The notes under the pieces were generated by a model. That model was not told where the DNA came from. It saw only the letters and a program-made list of their open reading frames with translations, and did not search any database. DNA of 64,000 nucleotides from Sulfurovum sp. (GTDB lineage Bacteria > Campylobacterota > Campylobacteria > Campylobacterales > Sulfurovaceae), in the NCBI GenBank assembly GCA_021166685.1, contig JAJPEU010000015.1:62001-126000 (forward strand). The letters run 5' to 3'. A program made the position numbers and the translations under genes. Each line of letters starts with the position of its first letter. The first letter of the stretch is position 1. This document shows, one piece after another, positions 52,157-61,733 of the stretch.

Positions 52157-53850
52157 CACTTCTCCTCGCTTTGCGGCAACATCATATTGAACAATGCACC
52201 CCCTGCAGGCACCATTGGAAGTACATTTTCAAAACGATTAATGGCAATATTCATAAAACAGACCTTGTCCTGCTCTATGGCATCTTTGAGTGCGGCATCA
52301 AACTCTTTTTTGGTCGCAACATCGTATCCTATGCCGCCGCATGCTTCAGCCAAAGCCTTCCAGTTTGGCTGAAAAGTAAGATCTGTTTGCGAATAGCGTT
52401 TCTCATAAAAAAAAGTCTGCCACTGCCTTACCATACCAAGAAAATGATTGTTTAAAATCAGGTTAATAACCGGTATTTTGTATTCAGCCGCTGTGACAAG
52501 CTCTTGCATATTCATGAGAATTGATCCATCGCCGGTAACATTAATGACAGTTTTTTCAGGGAAGGCCCGTTTTGCTCCCAGCGCAGCAGGAAATCCAAAC
52601 CCCATAGTTCCGAGTCCTCCTGAATTGATCCATTGACGCGGTCTGTCAAACGGATAATGTTGGGCTGCCCACATCTGATGCTGGCCGACATCCGAAGTGA
52701 TAATGGCATTTTCTCCGACCAGCTCACCTACTCTTTCGATGACCCACTGCGGCTTGAGCACGTCGTCGCTGTCTACATACGATTGAGGATGAAGCGTATC
52801 ATACCGTTTAAGAATCTCTCTCCATGCCTGATATCTGTCCGTATTAACATTTTCCAATAAAGGGATCATATTTTCCAATACATCATAAACATCACCGACA
52901 ATTGGATAATCCACATCGACTAATTTGGCTATGTTTGCCGGATCGATATCCACATGAATAATATCCGCATAACGCGCAAATTCAGAAAGTTTGCCTGTTA
53001 CTCTGTCGTCAAATCTCGCACCCAATGCAATAATGAGATCTGTTTCGCTCATTGCCATATTGGAGGCATAGTTTCCGTGCATGCCAAGCATTCCTAAAAG
53101 TAATGGATTTTTGGCACCCATAACCCCTCTTGCCATTAGAGTTTCAACTGCAGGAATCTGTGTTTTTTCAGCCAACTCTCGCACCAAATCGCTTGCGTTG
53201 GACAATACGGCACCGCCACCCACATAAATCAATGGTTTTTTAGCTTTTTTGATTGCCTCGACCGCTTTTTCTATCTGCTTCTTGTTTCCTTTGTATGTTG
53301 GCTTATACGTAGGTATATTTACGGTCTCAGGATAAATAAAATTTCCCACTGCTACGGTAATATCTTTTGGCACATCTACAAGCACAGGGCCGGGCCTTCC
53401 CGATCTTGCGATATAAAAAGCTTCTTTTAAAATACGCGGAAGTTCTTCAATCGTACGCACCAAAAAGTTATGTTTTGTGCAGGGTCTTGAAATACCCACA
53501 GCGTCAATCTCTTGAAATCCGTCCGTTCCTATAAGAGACAAGGGAACCTGCCCCGAGATAACAACCAAAGGAATAGAATCCATATAGGCAGTTGCCAGTC
53601 CGGTCACGGCATTGGTGAATCCCGGTCCGCTTGTAACCATTGCAACCCCTACTTCGCCTGTTGCTCTGGCATATCCGTCTGCTGCATGTACTGCTGCTTG
53701 TTCGTGACGGTTGAGTATATGCTCAAAACCGTTTTGCTTGTAAATTTCATCGTAAACATGCATAATCGCACCGCCGGGATAACCAAATACAGTCTTTACG
53801 CCCTCAGCAATGATCGCTTCACATACCATTTGTGCACCACTCATCTGCAT
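52156..53850 (-). CDS. ilvB: Acetolactate synthase large (catalytic) subunit
   Basis: This ThDP- and FAD-dependent enzyme condenses pyruvate molecules (or pyruvate and 2-ketobutyrate) for valine, leucine and isoleucine. The 564-residue chain has the glutamate-bearing N-terminal 'GYPGGAIMHVYDEIY', 'HEQAAVHAADGYARA' near 50, the FAD-region 'GMLGMHGNYASN' near 250, and the ThDP motif 'GDGSILMNMQELVTA' near 430 to 'NNHFLGMVRQWQ'. The ATG at 53850 follows GGAG. ilvA lies two genes upstream on the same strand, so 2-ketobutyrate supply and use are co-located. Confidence 0.96.
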   Translation of the reverse strand: MQMSGAQMVCEAIIAEGVKTVFGYPGGAIMHVYDEIYKQNGFEHILNRHEQAAVHAADGYARATGEVGVAMVTSGPGFTNAVTGLATAYMDSIPLVVISGQVPLSLIGTDGFQEIDAVGISRPCTKHNFLVRTIEELPRILKEAFYIARSGRPGPVLVDVPKDITVAVGNFIYPETVNIPTYKPTYKGNKKQIEKAVEAIKKAKKPLIYVGGGAVLSNASDLVRELAEKTQIPAVETLMARGVMGAKNPLLLGMLGMHGNYASNMAMSETDLIIALGARFDDRVTGKLSEFARYADIIHVDIDPANIAKLVDVDYPIVGDVYDVLENMIPLLENVNTDRYQAWREILKRYDTLHPQSYVDSDDVLKPQWVIERVGELVGENAIITSDVGQHQMWAAQHYPFDRPRQWINSGGLGTMGFGFPAALGAKRAFPEKTVINVTGDGSILMNMQELVTAAEYKIPVINLILNNHFLGMVRQWQTFFYEKRYSQTDLTFQPNWKALAEACGGIGYDVATKKEFDAALKDAIEQDKVCFMNIAINRFENVLPMVPAGGALFNMMLPQSEEK

Positions 53851-53906
53851 GGCCTACACTCCGTTTTTCTTTAATATTTTATTTTTCCGATTATAGCTAA
53901 AAAAGA

Positions 53907-54809
53907 TTAGAGTTTATCGCACATTTTCAAAGCTACACCTTCACGCAGCCCGTCATCCACCACTATACATTCTTCAAATTCAAGAAGGGTATAAAGCTGC
54001 TTAAAGATCACTATCCCTGCAGCGATCAGATCAGAGCGCCCTGTGCCTACCATATATTCGCGCTGCTCAAAAGGCATAGCCAAGAGTTTGTCCAAAAAGA
54101 AATCCAGCTCATCTTTTTGAAGCAATGTTCCGTTTATTTTTTGCGAATCGTAGGTTGCGTAGCTTTGATTGAGTTTCATCGCAGCTACGGTAGTAGGAGT
54201 GCCTGCGGTGGCAGCAAACATATCCGCTTTTCCGCAAACGGCATAAATTTCAGCGCAAAACAGTTTCATCTGCATCATCAGTCCGGGCAATGCTTTTTCT
54301 ATCTCCTCAAGAGAATGATAACTTTGTGCAACGGTCACGATGCCAAGAGGAAAACTTTTGATAAAAACGTGATTTGAATAGTGAAAAATAAGCTCGGTTG
54401 ATCCTCCGCCTATATCGGCTACAATAAAATTTTTAGGTATATAGTGTAAATTTTCAAATCTTTTTTTTACCGCCAGCAAGGTCAATGCTGCCTCTTCATT
54501 GCCGCTAATTATTTCAAATGCAATGCCAGTCTGTTCTTTTATCTTTGCAATAACTTCTTCTTTGTTGGCAGCACTTCTCAGTGCTTCGGTGGCCACCGCT
54601 CTAATTTTGTCTTTACTGAAATCTATTTGTGTTTTAGCCTCATTAATCGCATCGATGACTCGGCTAACCGCTTCATTGCTTATGGTTCCATGGCATGCCA
54701 GTCCATCGGCCGTTTTTACTATCTTTTCATATGAAAAGATACACCTTTGGCTTGCACAGTCAAACTGAACCGCCCGCAATGTATTTGAACCCAGATCAAT
54801 CGCTATCAT
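53907..54809 (-). CDS. ppx: Short Ppx/GppA-family phosphatase
   Basis: The ~300-residue protein matches the two-lobe actin-like core of exopolyphosphatase / guanosine pentaphosphatase: 'IDLGSNTLRAVQF' at the N-terminus, 'GNEEAALTLLAVKKR' near 110, and 'VADIGGGSTELIFHY' near 140 for phosphate and metal binding. The C-terminal HD-type domain of long Ppx proteins is missing, which is usual for short Ppx/GppA forms. It should hydrolyse polyphosphate or pppGpp; which one is uncertain. It sits between ilvA (18 bp upstream) and ilvB. Confidence 0.9.
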   Translation of the reverse strand: MIAIDLGSNTLRAVQFDCASQRCIFSYEKIVKTADGLACHGTISNEAVSRVIDAINEAKTQIDFSKDKIRAVATEALRSAANKEEVIAKIKEQTGIAFEIISGNEEAALTLLAVKKRFENLHYIPKNFIVADIGGGSTELIFHYSNHVFIKSFPLGIVTVAQSYHSLEEIEKALPGLMMQMKLFCAEIYAVCGKADMFAATAGTPTTVAAMKLNQSYATYDSQKINGTLLQKDELDFFLDKLLAMPFEQREYMVGTGRSDLIAAGIVIFKQLYTLLEFEECIVVDDGLREGVALKMCDKL

Positions 54810-54827
54810 CTGCTTTTGTTTATCCGT

Positions 54828-56039
54828 TTATTGTTCCTCTTTAAATACAAATCCGTTTTTTTTGAGCGCTTGACGTATCAACTCTTGATGCTCTACTCCT
54901 TTAGTCTCCAGTGCGACAGAAACATGAGCATCCCCAAAATCCAAATTTGTAGAGGTTCGATCATACCCTATTTGAACGATATTGGCATTAATGTCAGACA
55001 AGATTTTAGTAAAGACCTGCAGTGCTCCAGGCTTATCAACCAGCGTTACTACCAATTTCATTTTTCGTGCGGACTTCGTAAGCCCTTTTTCAATGATGAG
55101 CGAAAGCATCGTAACATCAATATTTCCTCCGCTGAGAACAATTCCCACCTTGCTTCCTTTTGGCAAATCGATTTTGCCGTGCATAAGCGCTGCTACCCCT
55201 ACGGCCCCCGCACCCTCGACCAATACTTTTTGTCTCTCAAGCAAAAATAAAATAGCCGAAGCAATCTCATCTTCACTCACGCTCTCAAACGCATCAACAT
55301 AGTCAAGGATATATTTTAATGTTACAGGCGAAGCATCACGCACAGCAATCCCGTCCGCTATCGTACGAACACTTAGCGAGTCCAGTGGCTGCTTGGCATC
55401 ATACGAGTTTTTCATTGCCGGAGCGCCTTCTGCCGATACACCGATAAGTTTGATTTTTCCCTGGAGTGTTTTGCTAGCACACGCAATACCGGAAATAAGT
55501 CCTCCTCCCCCCACAGGTACCACAATGGCATCAAGATCTTCTACTTCTTCCAGCATTTCAAGTGCGATCGTGCCTTGGCCCGCCATTACCTCATCGTCTG
55601 CAAAGGGATGCACAAATGTATAATCATTTTCTTCTGCGAACTTAACAGCATACGCATACGCCTCATCATAATTTGTTCCATACAGCATGACCGCTGCCCC
55701 AAACTCCTTGACGCCTTGCACCTTGGTTAACGGAGTGGATTCAGGCATTACAATCGTCGCATTGATACCAAAATATTGTGCAGAGAAAGCAACACCCTGG
55801 GCATGATTTCCCGCACTTGCGGCAACCACTCCCCCTTTATATCCCTCCTCCATCAAACAAGACAGCTTGTTAAAAGCGCCGCGGAGCTTAAACGCACCGG
55901 TATGTTGGAGATTTTCTTTTTTCAGATACACTTCAAAGCCGCTCATTTTGCTTAAGTTCGGGGCGTAAGAAAAAGGGGTACGGCAGACTACCTCCTCTAT
56001 TCTTTTATAGGCTTTTTCAATACGTTTTAAGTCTAACAT
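54828..56039 (-). CDS. ilvA: Threonine ammonia-lyase with C-terminal ACT domain
   Basis: The PLP enzyme converts threonine to 2-ketobutyrate and ammonia. In 403 residues, PLP lysine lies in 'GAFKLRGAFNKL' near residue 50, the glycine loop 'VPVGGGGLISGIA' near 175 binds the phosphate, and a C-terminal ACT domain (from ~320: 'LVVTLVDKPGALQVFTKI') should sense ligands. This short, one-ACT type matches catabolic or epsilonproteobacterial IlvA rather than E. coli IlvA. It heads the run ilvA-ppx-ilvB-ilvH. RidA at the start of the window removes its reactive intermediate. Confidence 0.94.
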   Translation of the reverse strand: MLDLKRIEKAYKRIEEVVCRTPFSYAPNLSKMSGFEVYLKKENLQHTGAFKLRGAFNKLSCLMEEGYKGGVVAASAGNHAQGVAFSAQYFGINATIVMPESTPLTKVQGVKEFGAAVMLYGTNYDEAYAYAVKFAEENDYTFVHPFADDEVMAGQGTIALEMLEEVEDLDAIVVPVGGGGLISGIACASKTLQGKIKLIGVSAEGAPAMKNSYDAKQPLDSLSVRTIADGIAVRDASPVTLKYILDYVDAFESVSEDEIASAILFLLERQKVLVEGAGAVGVAALMHGKIDLPKGSKVGIVLSGGNIDVTMLSLIIEKGLTKSARKMKLVVTLVDKPGALQVFTKILSDINANIVQIGYDRTSTNLDFGDAHVSVALETKGVEHQELIRQALKKNGFVFKEEQ

Positions 56040-56091
56040 TATGCATCCTAGGTAATAATTGGCAAAAGTATATCAAAATAAAGGATAAAGC

Positions 56092-56523
56092 ATGGAATGT
56101 GAATTTCCTAGGATTAGCAGCAATAAAGAAGAAATCATTCAATATTTTAAAGACACAAAAAATATTGCCGTAATTGGCGCTTCCCCAAATCTCCAAAAAG
56201 ACAGCCACAGGGTTGCCAAATATTTATTGGAAGCAGGATATAAAATGTTTCCTGTTTACCCCAAAGAAGAAGAAATTTTAGGACAAAAAGTCTACAGAAG
56301 CCTTTTGGAGATCGATGAGCCTGTTGACATGGTGGTTGTATTTAGAAAACCTGAAGCGGTAAATGCTATTACGGATGCCTGCATTCAAAGAGGGGATGTA
56401 AAAGTACTTTGGACGCAGATTGGCATCGTCAACAATGCTGCAGCGCAAAAAGCAAAAGATGCAGGCATCCATGTCGTGCAAAATCAGTGTGCAATGGTAG
56501 ATCACAGAGAACTTTTGGGATAA
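56092..56523 (+). CDS. CoA-binding domain protein (YccU type)
   Basis: The 143-residue single-domain Rossmann protein begins with a helix and then 'NIAVIGASPNLQKDSHRVAKYL', the CoA-binding signature near residue 22, followed by 'PVDMVVVFRKPEAV'. Proteins of this type bind CoA or its derivatives, but the physiological role is unclear. AAAGGATAAAGC precedes the ATG. It is divergent from ilvA, 52 bp apart, and convergent with trmA, 8 bp apart. I remember the same neighbours in Campylobacter. Confidence 0.9.
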   Translation: MECEFPRISSNKEEIIQYFKDTKNIAVIGASPNLQKDSHRVAKYLLEAGYKMFPVYPKEEEILGQKVYRSLLEIDEPVDMVVVFRKPEAVNAITDACIQRGDVKVLWTQIGIVNNAAAQKAKDAGIHVVQNQCAMVDHRELLG

Positions 56524-56531
56524 ATTACTCT

Positions 56532-57653
56532 TTACTGCACTTTTTTGACCAAAAAGACGCCGCTTTCTACATGTTCTGTATGAGGAAACTGATCAAACAA
56601 GGCTGCCTCAACTACTTCATGGGTTTGCGTCAATATGCTTAAATCTCTCGCCAAAGTTTCAGGATTGCAGGAGATATAAATAATATGGTCTATCTTCGAG
56701 ATAAGCGCTATCGTCCCCTCATCCAGTCCTGCTCTTGGGGGATCAACCAAAACGATAGAAAAATCGTACGACTGCAAGTCTATTTCCTTAAGACGGTTGA
56801 ATGTCCGTACACCGCTGAGCGCTTCAGTCATCTCTTCAGAGGAGAGCCTTGCAAATGTGATATTGGCTATATCATTGAGCTGGCAATTTTCAAGTGCTGC
56901 TTGGATGGAACGCTTGCTTATCTCTGTAGCCAACACCTTCTCAAAATAGTGCGAAAGCGGCAATGTAAAATTGCCCAACCCGCAATAACTTTCAAAAAAA
57001 TCTCCATAGCCTATCTTTTTGGCTTGTTTGACGGCCCACTCTATCATCTTTGCGTTAACCGCGGGATTGGGTTGCGTAAAACCGCTTTCATACTGCCTGT
57101 ACGTAAAATGTTTGCCGTCAATCGTAAGCTTTTCAGTTACAAACTCATCGCTGAGTACAATTTTTTGCTTGCGGCTTCTGCCCAAGATTTTACACGCAAG
57201 CTCTTGTTCAAGAAGTTTGGCTTCCGTGCTCCATACGTCGTCTAGCTTTTTATGATAGAGCATTGTAATAAGACACTCATCAGTGGTTGTAGCCAAAAAT
57301 TCTACTGCAAACAACCGATGTCCCAATGTCTGCGTTGACGCATTGATCTTTTCCAGCAGTTTCCACATACGTTTTTCGATCGCCTCGATGACTTTGGGGC
57401 ACTCCTCTATGCAAACCGCACCGTTTTTTTGAGAGTTGCCCATTGCATATGCACAGCAATCCCCTTCATGCCAAATACGAAACTCTGCTCTGGCCCTATA
57501 ATGCGAAGAAAAGGAATCAAACAGCTCCAACTCTTTTTTATAATAAGGTGCAAGCAACTGCGCCATCCTTTCGTGCTTCTCATGCAGCTGCTCTTCATAG
57601 CTCGTCTGATACAATCCGCAAGATCCACAATTTCCAAAATGTTTACATCTCAA
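56532..57653 (-). CDS. trmA: TrmA-family uracil-C5 tRNA/rRNA methyltransferase with a cysteine cluster
   Basis: The 373-residue SAM enzyme should form 5-methyluridine, probably m5U54 of tRNA. Motif I is 'FFESYCGLGNFTLPL' near 215, 'LVDPPRAGLD' near 300 and the catalytic cysteine in 'IYISCNPETLA' near 328. The start contains 'CKHFGNCGSC' (C-x5-C-x2-C) with a later 'ECPKV', matching the 4Fe-4S site of RlmD/RumA, which E. coli TrmA lacks. The ORF track begins 50 residues early; AAAGG precedes TTG 57653, and the longer form would overlap glmU. Confidence 0.88.
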   Translation of the reverse strand: MRCKHFGNCGSCGLYQTSYEEQLHEKHERMAQLLAPYYKKELELFDSFSSHYRARAEFRIWHEGDCCAYAMGNSQKNGAVCIEECPKVIEAIEKRMWKLLEKINASTQTLGHRLFAVEFLATTTDECLITMLYHKKLDDVWSTEAKLLEQELACKILGRSRKQKIVLSDEFVTEKLTIDGKHFTYRQYESGFTQPNPAVNAKMIEWAVKQAKKIGYGDFFESYCGLGNFTLPLSHYFEKVLATEISKRSIQAALENCQLNDIANITFARLSSEEMTEALSGVRTFNRLKEIDLQSYDFSIVLVDPPRAGLDEGTIALISKIDHIIYISCNPETLARDLSILTQTHEVVEAALFDQFPHTEHVESGVFLVKKVQ

Positions 57654-57678
57654 AGTAATGCCTTTAATTACAATTAGG

Positions 57679-57684
57679 TATAAT
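57679..57684 (+). promoter_or_regulatory. glmU: -10 box for the glmU operon
   Basis: The sequence TTAGGTATAATCGC includes a perfect TATAAT. It would give a start near 57692, 37 bp before the glmU ATG with AAAAGG between. It probably drives the whole run to truA. Confidence 0.55.
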
Positions 57685-57728
57685 CGCAATAATATTATTT
57701 GTATCATTTTATCCAAAAGGTAGTGTAA

Positions 57729-59039
57729 ATGTCTATCAGTGTGGTTATACTCGCGGCTGGTCAAGGAACGAGAATGAAGTCGGCCATCCCCAAAGTACTT
57801 CATTCAATATCCGGCAAACCTATGCTTTTTCATGTCATTGATGCAGCCAAAATGCTCTCGGATGATATCACGGTCGTGCTTTATCATCAGGCAAACCGTA
57901 TCCAAAAAGAGATAGAGGCGCAATACAAAGGGATTTCTTTTCATAGGCAAAACGCCCAAGAGTTTCCCGGCACAGGAGGTGCGATGAGGGGAGTACATGC
58001 ACGACACGATAAAGTATTGATACTTAATGGGGATATGCCGCTTATGACGGCGGATTCTCTGCTTTCTCTTACGCGGGGTGACGCACACATCAACATGTCT
58101 GTCCTAAAACTTGACGATCCAAGCGGTTATGGGCGAGTCATCATCGATGAGGATAACGTACAGGAAATTGTAGAGGAAAAAGACTGCACATCCGCACAAA
58201 AAAAGATACAATCGGTCAATGGCGGTGTGTATTGCGTTAAAAAAGCAATACTGGAAAACTATATTCCCCGTCTAAACAACATCAACGCACAAGCAGAATA
58301 CTACCTCACCGACATCATCAAAATGGCAGTCGATGAACACAAAACAGTGCATCCTGTCTTTGTGGAGGAAGAAGAGTTTAAAGGAGTCAACTCCAAACTT
58401 GACCTGGCATCTGCCGAAGAGATTATGCAAAAACGCATCAGACACAGATGGATGAGAGAAGGCGTGAGTATGCGTCTGCCGGAGACGATTTACATTGACA
58501 GCCAAGCCGTATTTGAAGGGGAATGTATCCTTGAAAACGGGGTGTGCATCCAAGGAAAAAGCCGTCTTAACAATGCGCATATCAAAGCACACTCCGTCAT
58601 CGAAGAATCCTATATAGAAAATTCCGACGTAGGCCCCATGGGACGCATCAGGCCGCATTCAAAAATAATCAACACCCATATCGGGAATTTTGTAGAAATC
58701 AAAAAATCTACTCTTAGCGGTGTCAAAGCGGGACATCTGGCTTATATCGGGGATGCAACCATAGGCGAGGGAACCAATCTGGGTGCCGGAGTTATTACCT
58801 GCAATTACGACGGCAAAAGCAAACACAAAACAATCATCGGCAAAAATGTCTTTGTGGGAAGCGATACACAGCTGGTTGCGCCCGTTGTCATAGAAGACGA
58901 TGTGATGATAGCCGCCGGAACCACCGTCAACAAAAACATAAAACAAGGCGAGCTTGCTATCTCAAGGGCTCCGCTTAGAACCATACAAAACTTTTTTTAC
59001 AAGTTTTTTCTCACAGAGACCAGCAAGGAAGACAAATAA
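57729..59039 (+). CDS. glmU: Bifunctional UDP-N-acetylglucosamine pyrophosphorylase / glucosamine-1-phosphate acetyltransferase
   Basis: GlmU makes UDP-GlcNAc for peptidoglycan and lipopolysaccharide. The N-terminal uridyltransferase has 'LAAGQGTRMKSAIPKVLH' (residues ~8-25), 'LNGDMPL' near 98 and 'VNGGVYC' near 165. From ~235 the left-handed beta-helix acetyltransferase has 'VGPMGRIRPHSKI', 'GAGVITCNYDGKSKHKT' and 'VAPVVIEDDVMIAAGTTVN'. The length of 436 residues is normal for this phylum. The next gene starts at the base after its stop. Confidence 0.95.
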   Translation: MSISVVILAAGQGTRMKSAIPKVLHSISGKPMLFHVIDAAKMLSDDITVVLYHQANRIQKEIEAQYKGISFHRQNAQEFPGTGGAMRGVHARHDKVLILNGDMPLMTADSLLSLTRGDAHINMSVLKLDDPSGYGRVIIDEDNVQEIVEEKDCTSAQKKIQSVNGGVYCVKKAILENYIPRLNNINAQAEYYLTDIIKMAVDEHKTVHPVFVEEEEFKGVNSKLDLASAEEIMQKRIRHRWMREGVSMRLPETIYIDSQAVFEGECILENGVCIQGKSRLNNAHIKAHSVIEESYIENSDVGPMGRIRPHSKIINTHIGNFVEIKKSTLSGVKAGHLAYIGDATIGEGTNLGAGVITCNYDGKSKHKTIIGKNVFVGSDTQLVAPVVIEDDVMIAAGTTVNKNIKQGELAISRAPLRTIQNFFYKFFLTETSKEDK

Positions 59040-60308
59040 ATGCAGGTAGATTTGAAAAATAAAACGATTTTACTGGGTATCACGGGAAGCATCTCGGCCT
59101 ACAAAGCCTGCGATCTTGCAAGACTTTTTGTCAAAGCCGGTGCGCAAGTGCATGTCGTAATGACGCCAAGCGCTGAGCGGTTTGTTTCCGCATTGACCTT
59201 CGAGGCGCTTACACGAAATCCCGTACTCACAGAAAAAAGTGAAAGCTGGATTTCACAATTGAATCATATTGAGATAGGCAAAAAATGTGATGCGTTCATC
59301 ATTGCTCCTGCTACAGCCAACACAATCAATAAACTTTCTAAAGGAATTGCTGACAACCTCTTAACGCAGACTGCTCTGGCTTATGCAGGGCCCATCCTTG
59401 TTGCCCCTGCTGCGAATACTCAAATGCTCAAAAACCATTACACTGCGGGCAGCCTTAAAATGCTAGGCGTCAATGATTACACCATCATACAGCCTCAAGA
59501 AAAACTTTTAGCGTGCGGGGATGTAGGCTCGGGTGCACTGGCAGACCCTTCTGAAATCTTTTTTGAAACGGCAAAAGCCCTGCTCAAGGAGGATTTTTGG
59601 GAAGACAGGCGTATCGTGGTCACAGGCGGAGGCACCCGTGAAAAAATAGATGAAGTACGCTATATCAGCAATTTCTCTTCAGGAAAAATGGCAAAATCAC
59701 TCTGCCTAAGCCTCTATCTGAAGGGGGCAGATGTATGCTATATTACCACAACGGGAAAAGAAGGATTACCTCAAAATATCTACACCATAGAGGTTGATGA
59801 TACAAAAGAGCTTTTAGAGTACACGCAGGATGCAATTCGTGTAGCCAAAAAAGGAAAGATGAGCAAAGTCTCTATGAACAGCGGTGACCCCAGACATCTT
59901 ATACAGAAAGAGCCTTACCTTTTTATGGTCGCGGCCGTTTCTGACTTTACCCCCAAGTATCCGCAAAAAGGGAAACTCAAAAAAAGCCTCCTGGGCGACC
60001 TATGGAATTTGGAGCTAAAACAAACACCGGATATCCTTTCTGCTTTAAACAAAGAGGGTATTAAAACCATTGCTTTTAAAGCAGAAATGGATCCCGAGCA
60101 TGGTCTTGCCAATGCTGCGGCACTGCTTGAGCAAAAAGAGGTCGATGCAGTATGCTACAATCTTTTAGACAATAGCGAAAGCTTTGGGACAGAAGAAAAC
60201 GAAATTACATTTATCACAAAAGAAAATAAAACCGCACTAAAAAAAACCGACAAACTTACCCTTTCTGGATATATTCTTGACAAAGCAAAGGCACTTATAG
60301 ATGAGTAA
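59040..60308 (+). CDS. coaBC: Bifunctional phosphopantothenoylcysteine decarboxylase/synthetase
   Basis: CoaBC adds cysteine to 4'-phosphopantothenate and decarboxylates it in CoA synthesis. The CoaC half (to ~185) has FMN-binding 'LGITGSISAYKACDLARL', the active 'NHIEIGKKCDAFIIAPATANT' histidine and the catalytic 'LACGDVGSGALADP' cysteine. The CoaB half starts at 'RIVVTGGGTREKIDEVRYISN' and includes 'FMVAAVSDF'. The 422-residue chain is intact. Its ATG abuts the glmU stop with AAGGAAG upstream, and its stop overlaps uppS by 8 bp. Confidence 0.95.
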   Translation: MQVDLKNKTILLGITGSISAYKACDLARLFVKAGAQVHVVMTPSAERFVSALTFEALTRNPVLTEKSESWISQLNHIEIGKKCDAFIIAPATANTINKLSKGIADNLLTQTALAYAGPILVAPAANTQMLKNHYTAGSLKMLGVNDYTIIQPQEKLLACGDVGSGALADPSEIFFETAKALLKEDFWEDRRIVVTGGGTREKIDEVRYISNFSSGKMAKSLCLSLYLKGADVCYITTTGKEGLPQNIYTIEVDDTKELLEYTQDAIRVAKKGKMSKVSMNSGDPRHLIQKEPYLFMVAAVSDFTPKYPQKGKLKKSLLGDLWNLELKQTPDILSALNKEGIKTIAFKAEMDPEHGLANAAALLEQKEVDAVCYNLLDNSESFGTEENEITFITKENKTALKKTDKLTLSGYILDKAKALIDE

Positions 60309-60987
60309 TACTCCTCTGCGGCATTTGGCCGTCATCATGGACGGTAACGGAAGATGGGCCGAGCAGCGCGGGCTGAAGCGCACCAGAGGACACGAAAAGG
60401 GCGCAGAAGTCATTCGCGATATTACTGCGTATTGTGCCAAACACCCCACGATAGAAACGGCTACATTTTACGCGTTTAGCACAGAAAACTGGAAACGCCC
60501 CAAAATAGAAGTGGAATTTCTTATGAAAATGCTGGACAGACACCTTAAAGAAGAATTATCCTCCTATCAAGAACAAGGTATCGCATTTAGGGCAATCGGG
60601 GATTTGAACGCTTTTTCAAAAACCTTACAACAAAGGATTCTGGATACTCAAGAGCAAACCAAAAACAATACAAACCTCACACAAATACTTGCACTCAACT
60701 ATGGAGGGCGCGCTGAAATCGCCTCGGCGGTCAATAGTCTTATTGCAAACGGAAAAAATATACTTACAGAAGAGGATATATCATCAGCGCTTCAAACACC
60801 TTATGCCGATATTGACCTGCTTGTGCGCACCAGCGGGGAACAGCGCATTTCAAATTTTTTGCTTTGGCAGCTGAGTTATAGCGAACTCTATTTTTCATCC
60901 ACTTTTTGGCCCGATTTTACCGCGAATGAATTGGATACAATCATCCAAAACTATCATCAGCGCGCAAGACGCTTTGGAGGCCTATAA
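60301..60987 (+). CDS. uppS: Undecaprenyl-diphosphate synthase
   Basis: UppS elongates farnesyl diphosphate with eight isopentenyl units to give the C55 lipid carrier for cell-wall sugars. Z-prenyltransferase motifs are visible in the 228 residues: 'HLAVIMDGNGRWA' near residue 10, 'YAFSTENWKRP' near 60, 'LNYGGRAEI' near 130 and 'DLLVRTSGEQRISNFLLWQ' near 175. It overlaps coaBC by 8 bp and shares one base with the prepilin peptidase start (TAATG), so translation is coupled along the operon. Confidence 0.96.
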   Translation: MSNTPLRHLAVIMDGNGRWAEQRGLKRTRGHEKGAEVIRDITAYCAKHPTIETATFYAFSTENWKRPKIEVEFLMKMLDRHLKEELSSYQEQGIAFRAIGDLNAFSKTLQQRILDTQEQTKNNTNLTQILALNYGGRAEIASAVNSLIANGKNILTEEDISSALQTPYADIDLLVRTSGEQRISNFLLWQLSYSELYFSSTFWPDFTANELDTIIQNYHQRARRFGGL

Positions 60988-61733
60988 TGCAAGAAGAAAT
61001 TCTGCTTTCCGTAGCCATAGCAGTGTTTATTTTTGGAATCGCCATCGGTTCCTTTTTAAATGTAATCATCTACCGTATCCCCAAGGGTGAAAGTATCGTT
61101 TTTCCGGCTTCAAAATGTCAAAGCTGCCATATGCCGCTTCGATGGTGGCACAATATTCCTCTCGTTTCATGGATTGCATTGCGCGGAAAATGTTATTTTT
61201 GCGGTGAAAAAATTGCTATACAGTATCCCATCCTCGAGCTGATTACCGGACTGATTTTTGCAGTGCTTTATATGAAAATAGGATTAGTATGGCATTTGCC
61301 TTTTGTGGCTGCTTCTTTTGCAGCACTCCTTGCTTTGGTGATGATCGATTTTAAATATATGGCTGTTCCGGATAACGTCAATGTTGCTGCCCTGATTTTT
61401 GCTTTGGTTCAGCCAGACTTCATACATGCCGTTTTGTATGCAGCCATTGCCGCGGGAGGACTTTATCTTATTGGGTTATTTTCTTCTTTTCTCGCAAAAA
61501 AAGAGGCAATGGGCAGTGCAGATGTCATTGTTGCCGGAACTATGGGTGCCCTTCTTGGATTTCCAAACTTTTTTATTGCCCTTTTTCTTTCGGCCATACT
61601 GGCGATGGTTCCCTCGTTGATCAATCGCGAAAGAGGCGTACCGTTTGTGCCTTTTTTGGCACTTGCAACACTGATTGTCTATCTTTATGACACACAAACA
61701 TTACATTTTATAGGAAAAATCGTCTATGGTTAA
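60987..61733 (+). CDS. Prepilin leader peptidase/N-methyltransferase (type IV/type II)
   Basis: The 248-residue membrane aspartyl protease cleaves and methylates type-IV-pilin-like precursors. It shows the N-terminal 'GSFLNVIIYRIP', the zinc-type cysteine pairs C-x2-C ('CQSCH' and 'CYFCGEK') and the catalytic aspartates in 'MIDFKYMAVPDNVN' near 120 and 'GSADVIVAG' near 180. Several hydrophobic spans are predicted. It starts within the uppS stop and overlaps lptF by 8 bp. No pilin genes are in the window. Confidence 0.92.
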   Translation: MQEEILLSVAIAVFIFGIAIGSFLNVIIYRIPKGESIVFPASKCQSCHMPLRWWHNIPLVSWIALRGKCYFCGEKIAIQYPILELITGLIFAVLYMKIGLVWHLPFVAASFAALLALVMIDFKYMAVPDNVNVAALIFALVQPDFIHAVLYAAIAAGGLYLIGLFSSFLAKKEAMGSADVIVAGTMGALLGFPNFFIALFLSAILAMVPSLINRERGVPFVPFLALATLIVYLYDTQTLHFIGKIVYG

